Below the pieces are notes generated by a model. That model did not search any database, had not been told where the DNA came from, and saw only the letters and a program-made list of their open reading frames with translations. This document shows positions 47,594-59,948 of a stretch of 64,000 nucleotides of DNA, piece after piece. Within the stretch, counting starts at the first letter, position 1. Each line of letters starts with the position of its first letter. The stretch covers positions 15,726,501 to 15,790,500 of the forward strand of contig NC_135122.1 of NCBI RefSeq assembly GCF_050908995.1, read 5' to 3'. This DNA comes from Andrena cerasifolii. Taxonomy: Eukaryota; Arthropoda; Insecta; Hymenoptera; Andrenidae. The position numbers and the translations under genes were made by a program.

Positions 47594-50339
47594 TAACCAG
47601 AATGTTAATGAGCCACAATTCCAACTACATACTCTTTTACGTGTTCTTACATTACGTGCTTCTCAGGCTGAAAGTATTAGCCGGCACAACGTTTAAATGG
47701 AAAACTTTAGCAGACAAAGCCTTGAAGGGTTTAATAAAACAGTGCCACGACGAGGAAAACTGTTACGTGGATTGCAATTCCTGCGTGTTAGCAAACGTAG
47801 AATGTTTCAAAGTATCTACGCCGACATGGTTTTATGTATGCTCCGTAGTATCTTTGAGAAAGTACAAAGTACTAGTCATACCTCTGAATGATAGCGACAC
47901 GAATGAAATATGGGTATCCGAAGTCATGAGGCATAACATAGAAAGCGCATTGCATTGCGACGTCGCTGCTTGCTTTTTGTGTAGGTACCCAGAGAATAAT
48001 TGATAAAAAACAAACAAATTTCTCTACTACTTACAATCATTTCTTTGCAGTGCCCATAAAAGATAATACCGTTAGATTCGCTGCAGAGGCTAAAATATCT
48101 ATGATCTCAAATCCATACGATACTACGAACAATATGATATGTGCTCTGCTAGAAAATTATTTCTCGGAGCCTCGACTGTTGAGGAAAAATGATTTATTTG
48201 GCATCGATGTAAAGGAATGCGTGTCGGATCAGGTGTACTTACATAGTAATTCTTCAGTATCTGTGATATACTTCAAAGTTAATGCTATTAAAGTTAATAA
48301 TAAGGATTGTATAAGTAGCGAGAGTGCTTACATTTTACACGGAGAAACGACACTCATCCAAGAACCAAATGTATACAGTTATATCCCTCGAAAGCATTTA
48401 TATCTCGATGGAACCGCGGAGGAGTTAATAGAACCGTATCCTCCTAGTTTCGCAGCGCCTTTGAAGCACTTAGAACATTGCATCTTGCCGTGCATCAATT
48501 GCGGTAAAAAATGCTACCTAATTACTCACGATTACATCTAGCCTGGATATTTAGATCAACGCATTCCCTTGTTGCAGATATCCAATTACCCATAAAGCCA
48601 CTATTTCTCCTCAAGGGTTCGCAGGGCTCGAGTAAGCGTAAATTGATCCGAATTGTATCCGAGAAGCTGGGCTTGCACTATCTTCACGCAGACTTTGCAG
48701 AGGTCCAAGCTCTAACGTCAGCGCAAACAGAGGCTAAGCTACGTATCGTGTTGCACAATGCCAAACAGTCCGTGCCATGTATACTTTGTTTAAATAATAT
48801 AGAGGTACTTGTAGAACACATTTATATCAACTCTCTTTCGTAAGTTCGAGGATTCTAAGGCAATGTCCATAGGTGTTCGGAAAGAATTCTGAAGGCCAAA
48901 AGGACGAAAGAATTATATCAACTTTCTCCGCTGAAGTGAATGCGTTGTATGAGAAACGCTTGAAGTATCCAATTATTGTGGTAGCCACCACGAGTGAGTC
49001 TGACATACCAGCGGAGCTGAACAGAATGTTTATTGAGACGATTCACATAGAGTATCTAGATCAGAACACGAGAGCGGAGTTAATCTCGTGGTTACTAGCG
49101 AAGAGAAATTTAAAGCATCGAGCGAACCTGTCGAAGATTTCTGGAATGTGCTCAAACTTTGGGTACGCGGACCTGACAGCACTGATACTGCACGCTGTGA
49201 AAGCTCATTGCGAACAAGCCGATGTAGACTTGAAGTCGCTAACACTTTCGCAAGAAGACTTTGACAAAGCTTACGGTATGATTGTCGTACTATAAGAGGT
49301 ACGATCGCTATTCACGTCGTTCTCTTCTCAATGCTCTGCTTCTTATCCACAGAGTATATGCAATCGACATACACCGACTGCAAGGGTGTACCACGTGTAC
49401 CGAAGATTCATTGGGAAGACATAGGTGGCTTAGCGGATTTAAAGCACGAGATTATGCGTCGAATTCAGCTACCTTTGTTGAACGCACTAGGATTCGGCCA
49501 GTCTGGATTGCTTTTATACGGTCCACCTGGAACTGGCAAGACGCTCCTGGCTAAGGCGGTAGCGACGGAGTACCAGCTCCATTTTCTGTCGGTCAAAGGT
49601 CCCGAAGTGTTGAACATGTATGTCGGTCAGAGTGAGAAAAACGTCAGGCAAGGTACAGTACCGAGCGTATACATTAGCAAGTGATCTAGCAGGTAATAAT
49701 CATAGGTAAAAATGAACGCTGTGTTATCTTGGCGCAGTGTTCGAGCGAGCGAGAGCCGCGGCGCCTTGTATAATATTCTTCGACGAGTTGGATTCGCTGG
49801 CGCCGAATCGTGGACGCAGCGGAGACAGTGGAGGCGTCATGGATCGCGTCGTGTCCCAGTTGCTCGCCGAAATGGACGGCCTCGAGTGTTCCAGTAATAT
49901 ATTCATCATAGGCGCTACGAACAGACCAGACCTGATAGATCCCGCGCTTCTTAGACCCGGCCGATACGATAAGCTACTGTACGTGGGGATTCATTCCGAC
50001 CGTGACTCGCAACTCAAAGTACTAGAGGCGCTGACTCGTAAGTTCAAGTTGCACGAGAACGGGCAAGAGTTTGGGGAGCTGGTAAACCACTTGCCCGATC
50101 ACACCACTGGCGCGGATCTGTACTCCGTGTGTTCCAATGCGTGGCTGAACGCTGCGAGAAGAGTTCTCAGCGAACACAGCGTGGATCAGGGTACCTCCGG
50201 CAAGATCGAATTAAACGAATCAGTTACGGTAGAACTGGAGGACTTCTTGAAAGCCGTACGGGAGTTGGTTCCCTCTGTCAGTGCCGAGGAAGCAGAGAGA
50301 TACAAGAGGATGCAGATAGAATTGTCCTCGGTGTCGTAG
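47554..50339 (+). CDS. Pex6: Peroxin-6, peroxisomal AAA ATPase
   Basis: PEX6 pairs with PEX1 as a hexameric AAA motor that extracts the PEX5 import receptor from the peroxisome membrane. Six exons (47554-47980, 48051-48503, 48578-48804, 48873-49275, 49353-49652, 49738-50339) join to 803 residues. The first AAA domain is degenerate ([14 protein letters not shown] in place of a good Walker A), as is usual for PEX6. The second is complete: [16 protein letters not shown], Walker [16 protein letters not shown], Walker [17 protein letters not shown], sensor [20 protein letters not shown]. The start is uncertain: in-frame ATGs are at 47527, 47554 and 47602, and the first two overlap the minus-strand neighbour. 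The ending LSSVS is short, without extra domains. Confidence 0.9.
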
Positions 50340-52621
50340 CGATGGCCGGGTTAATCAGCCTTCTATCTTATAAACGACATGTCAATTTATTTCGGGAAAT
50401 ATGTAAAACAATTCTTTACAACGAATAGTTAAATCATGAAGGGCGTCTACGCTCTACCCTACATATTGCACCAGAACGTTTCTTCTTAATACGCTAGCGC
50501 GCGACGAGGAACAGCAGCGGCGCCGTAACGGTTTCTACTCGAGGGCACGGTTGTTAAAACGGTTCCGCGTGTCTACCGACGGTACGTCGCGATATACAAT
50601 GTAGAAAAATAGGACAGCTAGATCCACTGAGGCACCTACACCGGCCACGGAATTCAGTGGCGGAGGCTAAAAGGCCCCGCAGTGAACCACGATACTGCGT
50701 CGGGTTGATTAATTCCATGCAAATCCGTAATTAAAATAAATAAACGTTTATTCCCTTCGAATGTGATCGTACTTGTAAACTCAAACGACAAGTCGTGGTC
50801 TGCTTAAATATTTTCATACTTCACTACGCGCAACTCTGCGACACGTGTGCCGCTTCTTTAAACCAGGGATTCGCAACTCAACGCCAAATGAGCGTCAAGG
50901 ATTCAGCTGATTCATCCTGACGTCGACAAACAATGTTACATTAAACTTATCTTTCTGTTGTATCGCGTTGGAGCTGAGAGCCTCTGGTTCAATAGACTCA
51001 ATTGCACTCTCAGAAATGCGCGGCACTCGACAACGCGTTTCCTTTCATACAGGAGAATTACAAACCTTTGGTATAGTCGCGAGGTAGGATCGATTCTGAC
51101 ATAATTATTCTTCGATGTGTGAAATGCACAGGAGGTATTGGCAACCCGTGATATCTAACAGACTCGTTACTCAAAAGAAAGCCTTAAGTGCGCACATTAA
51201 AGTTTCACCCGCCCAATTACGATACGAATCGATACGACAAAAGCCATAGAATTGCAAAGGACCGGCGTTGAGCGTACATTAAGTTGAATCTCGCGGGGGG
51301 GAATTTTACGATTACGAGTATTCTTTTAATCTTCCATGCCACTTCGTGAACCACAGACCGGTATCTCTTCTCGCGCGTTTAACATAAGTATCACATTCGA
51401 TAAATACGATAATCACTACGCTCGATATAAGGAAAAGAGAAGAGAGGAGTTCCGTGAACTTTTCGAAAGGATATCCGCTCGCTTCGAATTAAAGCAATCA
51501 TTATCATAAAGGTAGTATTTGCGAGACTCGCTCACGCAGCTTAAACACTCGGCGATCTTACGCAAGAGGAGGTATCCTTTGAGATATCATGTAAAAATCT
51601 AGATGGTGTCCCGAGCAACGACCAAGGAGGATATCGATCGAAAAGAAGAAATTGTTTGAATCGGCCCCTTCCGTACGGACACTTCGGCCACTATGTACAA
51701 GTAATTCTCGCTTTAAGTGTACGAAAAGAACGCGATTACTCTACGTGGATCGAGATCTACGAGGGAAAGTGGTAGCGCGATTCCTCTCGCCTCGATCGCG
51801 GATAAACGAAATACTTTGTACTCGACGGGTACGAACTTCTTCGCGAAGTCCAACGTCCCCGCGCTTACTTGCGGTTTACAGAGCTTCGACGCACCGTTTT
51901 ACGCTCTCAAGCAGTCTTCTCTTCTGCATGCGCAAGGAAAAGAAATGCACTGGGACTCGGTGCATCTTCCAGCGAAGAGTCGTTCGGCTGACGGGATCGA
52001 AGAAGTACCAACGGTGACGCGTGCAGTTGAATTTTCAGGGCAAACCATGGGAGGGATATCGCCGATATAGACATTATAGACTGTTTGCTGGCTCGACGTG
52101 TATTCCTGGAACAGCGAGAACGTCTGAACCGCTGGACACCGTGTCTCCGCGCGTGAGAGACTACACACTGCTGTGCAAAACTTTCATTCAAAATGATACA
52201 AGCAAGGCCAGTTACGAACCCTCGGCGTTCGGCCCTGAAACAGAAAGTAAGCCGGTTAGCTAAAGCGACACTCGTAGCCTATTTTAAGTAGAGGGACTAC
52301 GGTCTGTCTACCATGTGAAATGCACTAACTTTGTTACAAAAGGTGTTTAGATATTTACGATGCAAACTTTGCACGCGTATCGGTATTCAGAGCGAAGAGA
52401 AACGAGCTCCCTTTGGTCATTTTATGCTCAAACGGAGACTAGATTGTTCTATCGACCGTGAGTGTGCGTGCAAGGTTTCCATCACGAATTCATGAGCGCT
52501 CTACATGTTCGTTTCTATCAGTACTGATGGATGGGTACGTCGGGTGAACGTTTCTAAGGGTATTCGTATAGGTTACACGATGATAATTCGAATTTAGGTT
52601 TGCATGTTACGGCATACCTGG
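50340..52621. other. 3' ends of PEX6 (plus) and Cbl (minus)
   Basis: No gene is supported; the frames at 51652-52263 on both strands have no family features. AATAAA complements near 50740 could end a Cbl 3' UTR of nearly 1.9 kb. GGAGGCTAAAAGGCCCCGCA after 50650 (AGTGGCGGAGGCTAAAAGGC) resembles a hAT-like end but has no visible partner. Confidence 0.45.
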
Positions 52622-55600
52622 TCAAGACGATTTCGTGGCAAATTCGTGCAGTATGTCACAAGCCATTTCAAGATCGTTCCTAGTTATACCGAGGGCTCTA
52701 ATCACGGCGTCTTGCGCGAATCCGAGAGCCGTCAGCTTGGAAATGTGCTCGACGTTCACGTTCTCGTATGCCGCGGTTTCTGGCTTAGCAGAACCGGCGG
52801 GATCGTCCTTACCTCTCATCAGAGCGGACAATCGAGCTGTATTCGCTTCCAGATTAATGTTCCTCACGACGTGCTGCCTCGTACCGGGTATCACGATCGT
52901 GTTCTCGTAATGATGGTCCTGTCTATTCTGTTCTTTGCCAGATTTCGGCGGCCTGGGCACCGACAGAGGCGGCGGCACCGGCGGCACGTTGTTGCTGGCC
53001 GTCGTCTGGCCGGACGCGGAGGACGCGCCGCTGGAGCGACTAGGTTTCTCGGGTAATGTCGGCGGTTGCGGTTGCACTATGGTCATATGATTTCCCTGGG
53101 ACCGACGTATGTGAGCTCTGCTGGCTGCGAACGGCGCTAGAGGTATCGGCGGCGCTGGGGACGGCGAGGAAGCTCGATGCAACATGTCGTAGCCTGCCTC
53201 GGAGTTCACTGAAACGTAATCAACTTGTAATAGGAGTGGAGGTTTAAGACTGTAGGTAACTTGAGAATTTCCCTGCGGTAAACGGAAAGGTATGGGACTT
53301 GGCTACTTGCGTCTGTTAATACTCTCAGCGGCAGACACTCACTGTTATTGTTCTGTTGATTGTCAGCGCTGCTGTTGAATACCGCGTTGACCACCGACAG
53401 GGGCGGTGGCGGTGCATTCTCCTTCGGCACCGTCAGGTGACGCCCGTTCCTGGAATGGTTGTTAGGCGTGGGCGACGGAGAGGGTCTTCTAGGAGGCAAC
53501 GGTGGACTGGGCACGATTCTACGCGTCGAGAGAGGGGAGTTCGTCGGACTGGAGTCCTCTTCGTCGTCCGTGTCGTCGCAAGTGAGCCCGCCGTGGCCGT
53601 TGCACAGGTCCATTATTTCCTAAAACAACGAGGTCAGCAGGAGATTGCATTAATTTGTATGCTACTTATTCAGTAGAAAGGATAATAACTCTCGTTCTAC
53701 GTGTGCAGGATGTTCGCATCATTATTCCCTGGCAATTCTCTCTCGGGAAGAAGTTACATAAGAGCCAAGAAAGTGGAACAGAAGCGAAAGAGAAGCTTCA
53801 TCCTCTTGAACATCCTGTACCACTAAACTGGCACTGCTTTCAGACAGCGTTAGAGTTCTTGGTAGCTAGTTTTAGTAGAATCGTACAAGCGACACGAAGC
53901 GCAACAAGTTAGAATAGCGTTCGGCGTTAGTCTATCGTTGAACAGGATTAGTCGGGTCTGGACAAATTTTCAGCGACGGAGCTCGGTTTGCCCCGAGTGC
54001 GTTTATCCGAAAGAAAAAGGTACCTATAATGCGGTGAGAACGTGACGATTAATAACAAGCGTAATTACAAAGCGTTAAAGCGGAATGGCTGTAATGCGTT
54101 TCTTCACTTACCTGCCTTCACAGCAGCAGCGAAAGCCTCTCTCTCTCTTTCTCTCTTTCTTTCTCTCTCTCTCTCTCTTTCTCTCACTCCTTCAGGCTAT
54201 GTACATTACCGAATTAGTTTCGATCATGCAGGCGGGCAGAGAGCAATGGACCCCGTGTGTAGGTAACGAGTTATGAAAATAAAGGTAAAACGATCATGCG
54301 AACGATACAACACGATAAACACCTCGGTTCGGTTTTGTCAATGTACCCTGTCTTGCTGGAACGGTGAGGGTGCGCGCGGGGAGACTAGGCTCCAGCAAAA
54401 TGAGGTGTGTGTATACACATGATGCGGATGTAACTCGATGTAACAATGTCACTTACAAGGTGAGGTCACGACCTGGATGGGGCCAGCTCCAAAATGTAAG
54501 GCAGTTAAGAAACACTTCACCGCGATTAACGCAAACATGTAAGTCCACCTGCTTGGACTCGTGCCCTACATTCTGGACCCGTTCCCATCCAAAAAAAAAG
54601 CGTTCGTTCTGATCATAGCATTCCCTCGTTAGAAAATTGAAAGAGAAGGAAGAGAAACATACTTCTCGGATCCGTAATATCTTACAATAAGATAGGAGGA
54701 AAACGTACGCTACAGTAATGTTTGCGAAATATTTATTTTAGACGTCGGTTTCGCTGCTGATACACGGCGGGTCGTCTAAACGGATTAATCGATCAGCAGC
54801 ACTGTGTTCATTGTATCCGTCTTTTTTCTTTGTAAATACAAGTAAATACTCTAAAGGCTACACGTGAACGCAGTAAAGAAATCTATCATTCTAATTTCGA
54901 GCTTCTGATACGAGAGGCATGGGTGCTTCGGCGTTTACGTAGCTACGCTTTCAAAGAATTATTGCTCTCGTTTCGAACCGTTAGTTGCCAAATCCGTGTG
55001 CCGAAAGGGAGCTGAGAATTTCTCGTCTTTGTGAATCTCTTTTGATGAGGGGAGAAGAGAAAAGATACGTATATGTGTACCCGCAGCATCGAAATTCGGC
55101 ATGAAGTGCTACTGCGCTATTCACTGGTATTAGATCCTTTAAAGGTTTGCTTAGTGCGTGAACGGAATAAATAATAAATATCTAAGGTAAAGAAACATAA
55201 TTAACATATTTGCCCTAGTAAAGATGTCTCACATGTTATTACATTTCGTTCCTATCGCCAACAGGTACGTAATTAACTTCTAATAGACGTTACGGAAAAG
55301 AAAAAGAAACGACGAACGAACAATCGATCGGTCCGTCCTACGATGGGCCATGTAGCACTTCTTCTTTGCTCGATGGCAAGCTACGCTACTTCCCGTTGGG
55401 AGTTATCTAGGGTTTTATCTATGCTCCTTTTTTTCTTTCTTTCTCATTCAAGATACTCTCGGAATAAACTGCTTCATACTTCGCGTATACTTTTACCATG
55501 TCATTCCTTACAAATATCGATAAGATACCAATTAATCTGAGGGGTCTGGAGTTCCACAGAACGAAATGAAGCGATACATCGTCGATTTTATGCTACTTTT

Positions 55601-57907
55601 GCAACGTAAATCTATGAACGAATTCACCACCCTTTTCGAACTTTACGAACTAACGAAAGCACTGATCAGACGTTACACGTCTCCTACAATCGGTGCATAG
55701 TGTGACTGTATATGCGGATGAAGCTTAACCGAGTTTGAAAGTCATAGACAAGGTGTTGTTTTATTAATGGGACCCGCGTCAGGGGTCGATTCAGCGCCGA
55801 AGTATTTGCCTTCGATCTTCGACCGCAGAACGAGTCCAACCAGTAAAGGAACACCCTGCATATGCGTACACTGCGAAGAATACGCTGCCAGCTATACATT
55901 GGCGCATGCATTCTGAAGGTCGATTCGAAGCTTGATCAGTCGCGAGCGAAATGATTCACTGTGTGGATACAGAAAGCGGATAAATTCGTACGTAAACGTT
56001 ATTCGTAAATTTCAGACACGGGGATCGGCTACAACGTTACCATTAAACATTACACGCCCTCTGAGAGACGCGACGTTCCATTATTCTAGGGAGGTTGCTG
56101 TACACCAAGCACAACTGGTTAAACGACAGGGAAAGTTTCGCCTCCGCGGGTGCACAAGTTATATGAATGCAAATAACGCTTCGTAGTAATGAAACGAGGA
56201 CAAGATGAGTCGGTACAATAAGCCCTGAACGGTGTAATGCGAAAAGGCAACCTACCTTAGGGTCTCCATACGCGCCAAGTTTCTTTTCTCTTTTTTTTTT
56301 TATTCTCGATAATCTTATTCACGGGCAAGTAGTGACTCGAATACGTGTTAGTCTAAACGAACCCGTGAACTGTAAAAAACACTCGTATTAATTCAATCAT
56401 CGCGAGAAACGTTTCGCGGGCAATTATACCGTAAGCCATTCAGCGTGTCATTCTTATGTACACAAAGAGACAATGAGAAAAGTATTAAAAAAAAAAAGAG
56501 AACAAAATAAAACAACAGAAAGGAAATTATGATTCGAACAAAGCTTACATAGAGACGAAAAAGTTGGTCCCTTTTTACCCGACTGCGGCACGCAAAGGAG
56601 GGTATTGTGTTTACATCGTTCAATCTTCGATTATTCACTTCGGTTAACTTCGTCATTATATTATGTTTAAGCTTACGTACCTCGCGAGAGGCAATCGCGC
56701 TCGATGATAACCCTATAAATGATATGACATGACAATCGTATAAAACCGGAGATCTCGCGTGAAATGCGTGAGGCATTCTCTTTAAAAAAAATGAGGCATG
56801 TTGCTGGGAGAAATTTGTTATACGTAGAGCTCATTTAATGAGGGTAGGTGCTAACTCCTAGTCGGATACCTCGGTGTCGGGGTCAAGATCCCGCGTGGGG
56901 GTCGACGCGTTGCTAGCGGACGCTGAGTGTGTTCCTGGCCGATGTGTTCTTCGTGGGTCGAACGGGTCGATTACTATCTGTTCGGTCCCTTTAATTTCAG
57001 CTCGGCAGAACGGACACCCCTGCCCCTCGGAGTCCTACGGATTCACGCAGCCCGTGTTAATATTCTCAGGAAGGTTGCTTCTTCGCGAGGCATACGTCCG
57101 CGCGGAGAATGAAACTGATCATCGGTACCTGCCACGCTGTCAGGCACGGAGTGCAAAGAAGGTGTCCGCAAGGTTCTATCCTCACATCCTTGTCCTTCTC
57201 CGCACAGATTTTACACAACTGGAATGTGCTACCCATCTCGCAGTACAGCTCGTATTGCTCCGCTGTGACTCTTATGTGCTCCTCCGGAGTGGGCTGCACC
57301 GCCCATGTTAAGTCAGGGTTTACGTTGTGACCGTCAGGGTACAAGTAGCTAGGAGCAGATCGTTAAGTTCACAGATACTTTTAAAGCTATATCGATACTT
57401 CTTTGCCAGCGTGCTTCTACTTACAAGCCTTCCCGATACCCGTCAAGCAAGGCTTGGCAGAGACTCTTGTTGTGAGGTATGGTCTGAAGAATATCTCCGT
57501 CGGACGTGACGTAACCGATGGCCCACTGTCCTAGCCTCGTGCAGCTCAGCCGGAACACGTAACTTCCAGGTCTGCAGTACTTCTGCAGGCGTGCCTTCAC
57601 CTCGTCATAAGTTAGAAAAGCTACGTATCCAGGGTGGGTGACAGCCAGAATTTTCCAGTTACGCAAAAGCGTAGACCATGGCTGGAACAACCTGCGGAGA
57701 GGAGGATGAAATTAACACGCCCCTGATAAACGTACTAGACGCTTGTCTATGCGAACATACCTTGTAAATACATCGAATTCAAAGTTAGAAATATAATCAT
57801 TGCACGTAAGATCTATCGTGGACTTCAATGCCATGGCCTGTAGCACGGAACTAATTGGATGAACTTCGTTCAACTTGTCCCTGAATACCTTCCATGGAAC
57901 CAATGTG
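52622..57907 (-). CDS. Cbl: Cbl E3 ubiquitin ligase (5' exons outside or unseen)
   Basis: Cbl ubiquitinates activated receptor tyrosine kinases such as EGFR and sends them to degradation. Six exons (57761-57907, 57425-57691, 57129-57348, 56870-57034, 53343-53619, 52622-53208) join in phase for 553 residues. They cover the end of the EF-hand and the SH2 part of the TKB domain ([35 protein letters not shown]), the linker helix with regulatory tyrosines ([12 protein letters not shown]), the RING finger (CKIC...CGHLLC...C...CPFCR), proline-rich SH3 ligands ([13 protein letters not shown]) and a C-terminal UBA domain ([20 protein letters not shown]). The first exon seen begins in mid-codon, so the four-helix bundle and EF-hand exons are missing upstream; I do not find them up to 64000. 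An unspliced exon 4 would stop at 56858 and give a short form. Confidence 0.93.
53620..56857 (-). other. Long Cbl intron specific to the long form
   Basis: About 3.2 kb between the RING-side exon and the proline-rich exon. It has a CT/CTTT microsatellite at 54138-54190 and otherwise nothing recognisable. If polyadenylation is used within it, the short Cbl transcript would end here. Confidence 0.5.
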
Positions 57908-59948
57908 CTAAAAACAAAAGCAGAGGTCAGCTGGCGTTGACACCCATCGAAGCAAAAGTATCGCAGTGTACGCGATTTAAAACGAGTTCCATTTACTCGG
58001 GAAAGATGCAATTCATGTACGTGATAGTTCTGAAACGCAGACTCATGTTCAAGCATGTATTATGGACTTATAAAGATAATCCATTATTTTCAGGATATTA
58101 TTACTTTAATTGATAAAGTTTACGAAGTCTCATTAAATTCCGAATTATCGTAAGTCGAATAATACGGTCGCGGTGATAAAAAGTGAGTGTCATCTTCTGT
58201 TGCAAACGGGCGTCCAGTGCCGCAACGCTCGTGCACACAAGTATAGATTACGTGTGTACGTGTGCAAGAGGATGGACGCTATAGATTCGTAGCCGCACGT
58301 AGCCGGCTCAGTGCGAAAGCAGACCTTGCGGAGTGCGGTTGTCGGTTTCACATTTCCGTGGTTTATTAACATATATCCGGTAAGATTCGTTCGATCTTCA
58401 CAGTGAGCGTACCGTCGAGGATAGTGATCGTATCATCAACGCATCCCTCGTACATACAGGAGAACGTAGAGTCAAAATCTGCCACGATCCTGCGTAAAAT
58501 ATCGCGCATATCCGTGCAACTCGATAGCGAAATCTTCGAGGTTTGCTCGCCGAACGGCAGATGGCAACCTATTTGCAACCGTTGTGCGCACAAAATACGC
58601 GGAGCAGTATTTTCGAAAGATTGCAGTTTTTCCTTTTTACGCTACTTTGCTAGCTGACTATGCCGCGGTGTAACGGATGAAAATTTCACAAAATTTTCTA
58701 GAATTTTCTAGCGTCGAGTTAATCTCGGTAATCGGTTATCGATCGATAGCTACTTAATCCATACACGGTGCCATATAGAAAGGATGATTATCAGGCCTCG
58801 ATTTTGGGATTAACTGCGGAGTCACCGCGCATGTTGAACTTTGAAGTGCTGTTACTCATACAGTGTTTGCACTGGGAATTTCAGGAAACGCGATCGGTGT
58901 ACCTTGTCACGCACCGGAGAATGCATTTTTTAAAATTGGCGCTGCCAGTGGGGTTTGCGCACGTTATCCGAAATTTCGCAGGCACGTAATTTGATAGTTT
59001 GACACCTGCCCCTCCACCCTCCTGCCTTGCTACAAGAGTAGAATAACGTAGCATGCGATCTTTTTGTTCCTGTACCTAAGAAACTTAATAAGATCCCAAA
59101 AATCTCAACTAAAGGGGCGTTCGCGGCGTTCAACGATTACATGGGACAAAGTTACCATTTTATTTCATTTCATTTCATGAAGATGCATGGTACCGTTGTC
59201 CGTAGAGGTATTATCGCTTCCGACGCCTACGATGAAATGCTAATCAGTTCCCGTCAATTCGCGAGAAATTTCTCCAACTTCGCTCGATTTCGAAAGATGC
59301 AATCCTCGTGTATGCGGAAGCTCATCTTACAAAGGAAATGTAGACGGACCTGTTCACCGTCTCGCGTATCATGGCCAGTGAATCCTCGTAGTGGCGGTGC
59401 TGTCGCACACACGCGCAGCGTTAACTGTGACAATGAGACCTCGTGACGACATTACGCCTCAGGGGTGCTCAACTATTTTTCGCGCGAAGTGAAACTACAG
59501 ACTGCCGTAATAGGGACAGAGAGAAAAGTAACGCGAAAGCAAGTTTCGAACGCCCTGCGTGTCACGTACGCGCACACAACACCGTCACGTAATCGGCATC
59601 GTAAACACTCCCGCGAACCAACGGCAGAAACGATTTTCGCGCGACGAGTCATACATTAATTATGAAGTTGCAAGTAATCGTCACGCGAGTAAGGTTAGGG
59701 TTAAATTATCGCGCGGTTCTAACCTTCGTAACTTAATGACCGATCGAAACGAACGGCATAGAGTAGTGAAATGAATTCGTAGCTATAATACGTAGCCTCG
59801 TTAGCGATTTTACCAGATAGATGATAATTACTCGAAGCTTGTTATTAACTCGCTAATTACAATGTTTGCCGCGCACATTTTCCCACCTGGCGTTCGAATC
59901 GCAACGAGATATTCTAAGTGTCGATCGATTTCAGTTGCAGCTTCAGCC
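57908..59948. other. Probable Cbl intron and GPx upstream region
   Basis: Apart from the exon-like frame at 58366-58641, no gene is recognised. An acceptor TTTCAG at 59929-59934 shortly before the GPx start suggests an untranslated GPx exon upstream. Confidence 0.4.
58366..58641 (-). CDS. Orphan exon-like frame, unknown
   Basis: On the minus strand a frame of 91 codons is bounded upstream by an acceptor-like GTAG at 58645-58642, entering in phase 0, and ends at the TAA at 58368. It reads KKEKLQSFENTAPRI, then QIGCHLPFGEQTSKISLSSC, TDMRDILRRIVADFDSTFSC and ends VKIERILPDIC. The mixed composition, lack of simple repeats and a possible helix around MRDILRRIVADFD make it look coding, but I find no partner exon and no known family. 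It may be the last exon of a gene whose other exons lie to the right, or chance. Confidence 0.25.
   Translation of the reverse strand, partial: RKKEKLQSFENTAPRILCAQRLQIGCHLPFGEQTSKISLSSCTDMRDILRRIVADFDSTFSCMYEGCVDDTITILDGTLTVKIERILPDIC

Noticed and set aside
51652..52263. Overlapping plus-strand frames downstream of Cbl
   Set aside because: No domain, no splice support; lies in the likely Cbl 3' UTR.
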